Shown one piece after another: positions 15,929 through 20,149 of a DNA stretch of 20,149 bases. This stretch comes from WANQ01 sp964448055. GTDB lineage: Archaea > Thermoproteota > Thermoprotei_A > Sulfolobales > WANQ01. Location: assembly GCA_964448055.1 (NCBI GenBank), contig CAYUVB010000027.1:1-20149 (forward strand). Reading direction: 5' to 3'. The translations under genes were made by a program, and so were the position numbers. The stretch's first letter is position 1, and each line of letters begins with the position of its first letter. The notes beneath the pieces were generated by a model. The model ran no database searches, was not told the DNA's origin, and was given only the letters and a program-made list of their open reading frames with translations.

Positions 15929-16444
15929 ATGTCACAATTTACACAAAGCAGTGAAACCATATTTTTGCGTTACATAGATCTTGATCGATGTATAGGCTGT
16001 GGTACGTGCGAATCGGTTTGTGACTTTATTCACGATGGTAAACCTTTCATAAGAGTTTATAAGACAACTATTGGTGTAAAATTACCGATTTCATGCATGC
16101 ATTGTAGCAAAGCTCCATGTATAGAGGTTTGCCCTACAGGTGCTATGAAGAGGGATGAAACAGGCGCAGTATACGTAGACCCTATGAAGTGTATAGGATG
16201 TATGGCATGCCTTTATGCTTGCCCCTTTGGTGTACCTGAACTAGATCCTGATCTAAGGGTTAGCACTAAATGTGATCTATGTATGGATCTACGTAGGGAA
16301 GGATTACAGCCTGCATGTTATGTCATGTGTCCTGCAAGAGCAATAATATATGGTGAGCCAAGAAAGGTGTCAGAAGAGGTAAGATATCGTAGAGCAGAAC
16401 AACTAGTAAGAGCTAGACTAGAAGGAGTTGTCGCAATAAGATAA
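15929..16444 (+). CDS. HycB/HydN-like polyferredoxin with four 4Fe-4S motifs
   Basis: A 171-residue electron-transfer subunit of the DMSO-reductase-B/HycB/HydN type. Sixteen cysteines form four sets: C21-24-27-31 (CIGCGTCESVC), C56-59-64-68 (CMHCSKAPCIEVCP), C88-91-94-98 (CIGCMACLYACP) and C115-118-130-134 (CDLCMDLRREGLQPACYVMC). All four 4Fe-4S sites are therefore complete. There is no signal peptide, so it is cytoplasmic. The start is uncertain: GTG 15911, ATG 15914 or ATG 15929. I prefer 15929, because GATGAGG lies 9 nt before it. It stands between the GltD-like flavoprotein and the antiporter-like membrane subunits. It is probably the electron conduit between a soluble dehydrogenase and the membrane complex, as HyfA/HycB are in hydrogenase-linked complexes. 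Confidence 0.87.
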   Translation: MSQFTQSSETIFLRYIDLDRCIGCGTCESVCDFIHDGKPFIRVYKTTIGVKLPISCMHCSKAPCIEVCPTGAMKRDETGAVYVDPMKCIGCMACLYACPFGVPELDPDLRVSTKCDLCMDLRREGLQPACYVMCPARAIIYGEPRKVSEEVRYRRAEQLVRARLEGVVAIR

Positions 16445-16498
16445 AATAACATGTAGCAATAGTTAGGGTAGACTGGGTTAGGACGGGTCTATGAAAGC

Positions 16499-16506
16499 GA
16501 TGAGGG
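16499..16506 (+). promoter_or_regulatory. ribosome binding site supporting a TTG start
   Basis: GATGAGGG lies 7 nt before the TTG at 16514 and supports this non-ATG start of the first antiporter-like gene. The nearby ATG at 16491 is in another frame and leads to an early stop. Confidence 0.6.
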
Positions 16507-16513
16507 TTCTTAC

Positions 16514-17977
16514 TTGTCCATACAATATATTTTGCTTTTAGTATCAGCAATATTAGTCATAATTTATCGTGGAGAAAAGGTATGGCTTAATACTGGTTTA
16601 AGATTCGTAGCTTACCTATTACCATTAGTAGCTGTACCTTACGGGGTAGTTGATAGTATTTCCCTTACATACATACTACTAGCTATCCCCGTATCAATAG
16701 CTTCCTCCCTCTACTCTTTATGGTATAGCAGACATAAGTATGGTTCACTTAGGTTACAATTACTTATAGACTTATTCAATGTATCAATAATTTACACACT
16801 ACTAGCACCAAACCTCATAGGATTCATAGCCTTATGGACCTTCTCCGAGATACTGGGATTCCTTCTAGTATCCTATGAAGGAGGAGATGAGGCTTTCAAA
16901 GCAGGATATAGATTCTTCTTCCTCAAGGCACTAACGTTTGAAGCATCAGCACTAGCATTAGCTGTTGTATTGTCGGCTCGCGTAGGATTAGTTAATGCGT
17001 TATTATTAGAATTTAGTAGGCTTCCACGTACAGCTGTTGATCCATACTATGTTATTCTACTTATGATAGGCTATATTACTACAGCTGCATTAATTCCACT
17101 ACACTTTTGGCTACCTCATGCGCACTCGACAGCTCCTTCACCAGCATCAGCAATACTAAGCGGTGTTACAGTAAAGATGGGATTCTATGCTCTCATGAGA
17201 CTCTATGACTTGGTAATGCTTGGTGAATGGTCTAAGTATCTACTACTTGGCATGGGGTTTATAACATGTATCTATGGCTTCTTGGTACTTATAAGCCAAC
17301 ATGATGTTAAGAGGATGCTAGCTTATTCTACTATAGGTAATACTGGTTTAATAGCTGTCTTACAAGCATTATATCTACTACATCCTACAAATACATACTT
17401 GTACCTAGCACTCATAACAAGTATTTATGCTCATGGATTGTATAAAGCCGCGTTATTCATTAATGCAGGAACAATAGAAGCTGTAGCCCACACAAGGATT
17501 ATTGATAATGTTCGTGGCTTAGTAGCTTTCACACCAATATCATCTCTTGCAAATCTGTTTGCGGTACTATCTGTTATAGGTGTACCGCCAACAATAGGAT
17601 TTGTAAGCAAATTATTATCAATTGTAGGTATACTGAATATAGGGTTAAACACTATTACAATATCAGTTTTATGTCTTATAGGTTATAGCATACTCGTATC
17701 ATTATTCTATGGCATACGTATACTTAGAATGCATTGGGAAGCAGGAAAAATGGAACACGGCAACCGTATAAGGGGCTTTCCACAAATAGTTGAACTAGGA
17801 TTATCATTAATGAGTCTTGTCTATGGATTCATAACGCCTCTTCTGACATACACGGAGATACTTTTCACTCTAACTCTTGTAAACATATTCTCCCTACTCA
17901 TAATAGTACTACTAGTGTATACGTTCTACTACAACATTAGATTGAATATTCTTCGAGGGATCACGAGACATGTCTAA
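16514..17977 (+). CDS. NuoL/M (HyfB/MrpD)-type antiporter-like membrane subunit, TM7 lysine missing
   Basis: A 487-residue polytopic protein (about 14 TM) of the proton-antiporter M family. The core signature PLHFWLPHAHSTAPSPASAI (residues 195-214) and the following KMGFY are clear. The TM5 glutamate is E112 (WTFSEILGF), and lysines are present in TM8 (K221) and in HGLYKAALFINAG, with a further one in GFVSKLL. The otherwise conserved TM7 lysine, five residues before the Pro of PLHFWLP, is Thr (T190 in GYITTAALIPL). Such subunits form ion channels of complex I, Mrp antiporters and group 4 hydrogenases. Loss of the TM7 Lys suggests an altered or inactive proton path. The stop overlaps the next gene by 8 nt. 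Confidence 0.9.
   Translation: MSIQYILLLVSAILVIIYRGEKVWLNTGLRFVAYLLPLVAVPYGVVDSISLTYILLAIPVSIASSLYSLWYSRHKYGSLRLQLLIDLFNVSIIYTLLAPNLIGFIALWTFSEILGFLLVSYEGGDEAFKAGYRFFFLKALTFEASALALAVVLSARVGLVNALLLEFSRLPRTAVDPYYVILLMIGYITTAALIPLHFWLPHAHSTAPSPASAILSGVTVKMGFYALMRLYDLVMLGEWSKYLLLGMGFITCIYGFLVLISQHDVKRMLAYSTIGNTGLIAVLQALYLLHPTNTYLYLALITSIYAHGLYKAALFINAGTIEAVAHTRIIDNVRGLVAFTPISSLANLFAVLSVIGVPPTIGFVSKLLSIVGILNIGLNTITISVLCLIGYSILVSLFYGIRILRMHWEAGKMEHGNRIRGFPQIVELGLSLMSLVYGFITPLLTYTEILFTLTLVNIFSLLIIVLLVYTFYYNIRLNILRGITRHV
17096..17184 (+). repeat. 89-bp patch nearly identical to 18612-18700
   Basis: This segment encodes PLHFWLP..AHSTAPSPASAILSG..VKMG. It differs from 18612-18700 in the second antiporter gene at only 7 of 89 positions, including identical runs of 22 nt (17096-17117) and 44 nt (17123-17166), synonymous sites included. 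The flanking sequence is strongly diverged. Confidence 0.85.
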
Positions 17978-19514
17978 TCCGGTTATAGCTGGAACGTTAT
18001 GGTATAAGTATGCCTACATAGCTCTAACAGTAGTATTAATACTCCTTGGCAGCATATTTGTTGATTCAAAGCAAAGACTTGCTAGGACACTAAGGGTTCT
18101 AGGCTACATCTTAATCATAGCTATGGTGCCATTATCAATATATGTTGTAGGATTAGTTGACTCTTATGCGTACCCATTTCTATTCTTACTAGGATTAGTA
18201 GGGATAGCTTCAACTATACATGCAGAGGGTTATTCAAGAATACTAGTAGGTATTGCTCGTTCACTTCAGCTTCCAATAGACGTATTCTCTGTATCGCTGT
18301 TTCTACTGTATTCTTCCAATATACTTATAGAATTCGTTGTATTCTGGATTATTACCGAGCTAATAGGCTTCGTGGCAATATTAGCTGAGGGTACACAAAA
18401 GGCGTGGAAGGCTGCAATACAGTACCTTATAGTAAGTGCATTAACAGCTGACTTCTCATTGTTTACCATGTTAGCTGTAGTTTCATATCATATAGGCCTG
18501 GATAAAGCGTTCATAATGACGTTTCAAGAACTGACAACATTAGGAATAATGGTCGGGCCCATAATAACAATTCTATTAGTAATAGGGTACCTAGCTAAAG
18601 CTGCTATTGTACCACTACACTTTTGGCTACCTCTCGCACACTCGACAGCTCCTTCACCAGCATCAGCAATACTAAGCGGTGTAATGGTGAAGATGGGTAT
18701 TTTCGGCGTCCTAAGAATGCTCGAAGTGGTTCAACCAGACTTATTACTACTAGAGTACTTACTAATAGTCCTTGGCTCAATTACTACTATTTATGGGGCA
18801 GCTCAGGCAATGGTGCAGAGGAATGTTAAGGTGCTTCTCTCATACTCTACAATTGCCTACACAGGTATACTCATGGCTTTACTTGGAGTGTATATTTATA
18901 CATACTTTAACACAACAGTATTGTATACATTGTACGTGTTAATGATAGCTCACGGTATAGCCAAGGCTCTATTATTCCTAAATGCTGGTAGTATAGAGAT
19001 ATTAGCGAATACTAAAGATATTTACGAATTAGGATACTTATCGAGAATTGATTCTAATGGAGCTTTCGCTATAACTGTAGGTGTTTTAAGTTTAATGGGC
19101 GCTCCATCAACTATTGGTTTCGTCGCAAAACTTGCAACAATGGTCACACTGGTCTCGGTGGCTTTAAATTATGGATTAACAGTGGTGCCGGTAATAATAG
19201 CTCTACTATTCTTATCAGCTTCAGGCCTAGTTTACGGGTTAAAATATCTTAGCTCATACTATGGAGGCTACAAGCCTATTCGAAGCAAGGTGTTAAAGTA
19301 CTACCTATTGTCATGGGCTGAGAGTTATTCATCGGCAATAAACCTCGGGTTAGGCTTAATCATCCCACTGTTGTCTCCGCATATTACTTTAGGATTACTA
19401 CCTTTATTTGTAAATTTTGTTGCGATGCTTGGTTTAATAACGTCCTATATATTTATACTTAGACAGAAAAAGATTAGAACAGAGGAGATCTGGTTAGGTG
19501 GTGCTTATCCGTGA
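17970..19514 (+). CDS. NuoL/M (HyfB/MrpA/D)-type antiporter-like membrane subunit
   Basis: A 514-residue polytopic protein (about 14 TM), a paralogue of the preceding gene. It keeps the full set of channel residues: TM5 Glu E130 (FWIITELIGF), TM7 Lys K210 (GYLAKAAIVPLHFWLP), TM8 Lys K241 (SGVMVKMG), plus lysines in HGIAKALLFLNAG and GFVAKLA. It is therefore the likely ion-translocating member of the pair. The C-terminus ends TEEIWLGGAYP. A W-x-G motif at this point in HyfB/MbhH-type subunits is normally followed by a lateral helix and last TM, and here those seem to be encoded by the next gene. ATG 17970 overlaps the upstream gene by 8 nt, and its own stop overlaps the next start as GTGA, so translation is probably coupled throughout. 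Confidence 0.9.
   Translation: MSNPVIAGTLWYKYAYIALTVVLILLGSIFVDSKQRLARTLRVLGYILIIAMVPLSIYVVGLVDSYAYPFLFLLGLVGIASTIHAEGYSRILVGIARSLQLPIDVFSVSLFLLYSSNILIEFVVFWIITELIGFVAILAEGTQKAWKAAIQYLIVSALTADFSLFTMLAVVSYHIGLDKAFIMTFQELTTLGIMVGPIITILLVIGYLAKAAIVPLHFWLPLAHSTAPSPASAILSGVMVKMGIFGVLRMLEVVQPDLLLLEYLLIVLGSITTIYGAAQAMVQRNVKVLLSYSTIAYTGILMALLGVYIYTYFNTTVLYTLYVLMIAHGIAKALLFLNAGSIEILANTKDIYELGYLSRIDSNGAFAITVGVLSLMGAPSTIGFVAKLATMVTLVSVALNYGLTVVPVIIALLFLSASGLVYGLKYLSSYYGGYKPIRSKVLKYYLLSWAESYSSAINLGLGLIIPLLSPHITLGLLPLFVNFVAMLGLITSYIFILRQKKIRTEEIWLGGAYP
18612..18700 (+). repeat. 89-bp patch nearly identical to 17096-17184
   Basis: Second copy of the shared patch, in register with the first (offset 1516 nt, same codon phase within its gene). 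See the first copy for the alignment. Confidence 0.85.
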
Positions 19515-19816
19515 GTTATGCTAGGGCTTCAACGGTATTTAGTTTCGAGAAGGCATTAGAGAAGATAAGGCGTAGTCTAGGTAAGCTTAAGCCCTCTGTG
19601 ATAAGTGTTGCTGCAGCTATTTTTGTAGCTTCTACTAGTATAGGTGAGAAGACTGAACAGAAAATAATATCCTTCTCAAAGAAACTTGCATCAACGATTA
19701 ATTCTATTCAGAGGTCTATTGAAGAATCTCTCGTAATGTCATCTCTTTACATAGGTTTCCTCCTAACTGTAGCTATAGTTGTATTAACGGTGTTCCTCTA
19801 TGCTACTGCAGGTTAG
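19511..19816 (+). CDS. small one-TM protein, probable detached C-terminal tail of the NuoL-like subunit
   Basis: A 101-residue protein starting with GTG 19511, which overlaps the preceding TGA (GTGA). Residues 10-30 are amphipathic (FSFEKALEKIRRSLGKLKPS), 35-75 continue as an amphipathic helical stretch (EQKIISFSKKLASTINSIQR), and 77-99 form a TM helix (SLYIGFLLTVAIVVLTVFLY). An amphipathic helix followed by one anchoring TM is the layout of the C-terminal extension of NuoL/HyfB/HycC-type subunits. The previous protein stops exactly where that extension would begin (WLGGAYP). I infer a natural split of the subunit. It could also be an independent small subunit. No strong family match is claimed. 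Confidence 0.65.
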   Translation: MSYARASTVFSFEKALEKIRRSLGKLKPSVISVAAAIFVASTSIGEKTEQKIISFSKKLASTINSIQRSIEESLVMSSLYIGFLLTVAIVVLTVFLYATAG

Positions 19817-20149
19817 TCTTATAGTAATTTCATTCATTATAATCGTATTACTAGCACCAGTATTAGATGGTATTGAACGTAAGATTAAAGCTAAATTACA
19901 TAGTCGAGTAGGCCCTCCAACAATATTCCAATCATGGTATGATATACTGAAGTTATTTTCAAAGGAGTTAGTTTTACCAGAAGGAGGATACATTGCCCCA
20001 ATCCTCGTAGGATTACTGTACACCCTTGTCCTTGTAACACTTATACTCATGCCCTACGGATTTCCTAACCCGCTAACCTTAGGCTTACCTGATATAATCC
20101 TGTTACTTGTGTTAATTATTGCCTTACAGCTCCTATGGTCTACAAGCGC
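19800..20149 (+). CDS. NuoH/HyfC-like membrane subunit (3'-truncated by window)
   Basis: An open frame from ATG 19800 to the window end (116 codons plus 2 nt, no stop). The N-terminal TM helix (VSLIVISFIIIVLLAPVLDG) runs into the diagnostic NuoH/HyfC/HycD segment DGIERKIKAKLHSRVGPP, then FQSWYDILKLFSKELVLPEG. That segment is the E-R-K..R-x-GP loop next to the quinone or Fe-S junction. A second TM cluster follows (YIAPILVGLLYTLVLVTLIL). NuoH-type subunits connect the hydrophilic arm to the antiporter-like subunits in complex I and group 4 hydrogenases. Its presence makes this a complex I-type module and not a stand-alone Mrp antiporter. It overlaps the previous gene by 17 nt. Confidence 0.88.
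   Translation, partial: MLLQVSLIVISFIIIVLLAPVLDGIERKIKAKLHSRVGPPTIFQSWYDILKLFSKELVLPEGGYIAPILVGLLYTLVLVTLILMPYGFPNPLTLGLPDIILLLVLIIALQLLWSTS

Noticed and set aside
1..20149. tRNA genes, rRNA, CRISPR repeats or intact insertion sequences
   Set aside because: I found no T-loop/acceptor pattern in the spacers, no regularly spaced direct repeats, and no transposase motif or terminal inverted repeats. A systematic scan was not possible by eye.

Overview
This window looks like the chromosome of a hyperthermophilic crenarchaeon, most likely of the Desulfurococcales or a nearby Thermoprotei lineage. The signs are A+T-rich DNA with AT-rich TATA boxes in short spacers, frequent TTG and GTG starts, tightly overlapping genes, and families typical of that group: PaREP1, MntA/HepT, VapBC, DUF3782-like coiled-coil nucleases, and a complex I-like/group 4 hydrogenase-type membrane module. 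The genus cannot be fixed from the sequence alone. I saw no rRNA, tRNA, CRISPR array or intact insertion sequence.

Region 1 (1-4653) is accessory in character. It has a truncated membrane-anchored protein at the left edge, a minus-strand MntA-HepT (type VII) toxin-antitoxin pair, a heavily decayed gene at about 1492-1973, and a PaREP1-family HEPN-like protein. These are followed by an M24 (Xaa-Pro dipeptidase-like) protein with altered metal-site residues and a plus-strand VapB-VapC pair. Region 2 (4729-7440) holds a methyltransferase gene split by a frameshift, a second intact class I methyltransferase, and a minus-strand nucleoside phosphorylase.

Region 3 (7671-10955, minus strand) is a probable peptide-degradation operon transcribed from right to left: an M20 ArgE/DapE-type deacylase or peptidase broken by a frameshift at a T-run, a DJ-1/PfpI protein, and an M1-like HExxH aminopeptidase. 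Region 4 (11161-14421, minus) has a DUF3782-like PD-(D/E)XK coiled-coil protein built of 21-bp repeats. It also has a gamma-glutamyltransferase followed 28 bp later by a TauE/SafE transporter.

Region 5 (14652 to the right edge, plus) is an energy-conservation cluster. A GltD/NfnL-like flavoprotein is followed by a ferredoxin-type protein with four 4Fe-4S motifs (HycB/HydN-like) and two NuoL/M-type antiporter-like subunits. Next come a small one-TM protein that looks like a detached C-terminal tail of the second antiporter subunit, and the start of a NuoH/HyfC-like subunit that runs off the window. From the first antiporter gene on, each junction overlaps by 4-17 nt, so this is one operon. The simplest reading is a membrane-bound electron-transfer/ion-pumping complex whose catalytic subunits lie beyond the right edge. 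The flavoprotein and ferredoxin would exchange electrons between NAD(P)H or ferredoxin and the complex.

The most notable observations are the loss of the TM7 lysine in the first antiporter subunit; a nearly identical 89-bp patch shared by the two otherwise diverged antiporter genes; the split NuoL tail; two frameshifted but well-preserved enzyme genes; a decayed gene beside the toxin-antitoxin system; the substituted M24 active site; and a repeated within-gene rise in sense-strand A+C from 5' to 3' on both strands.
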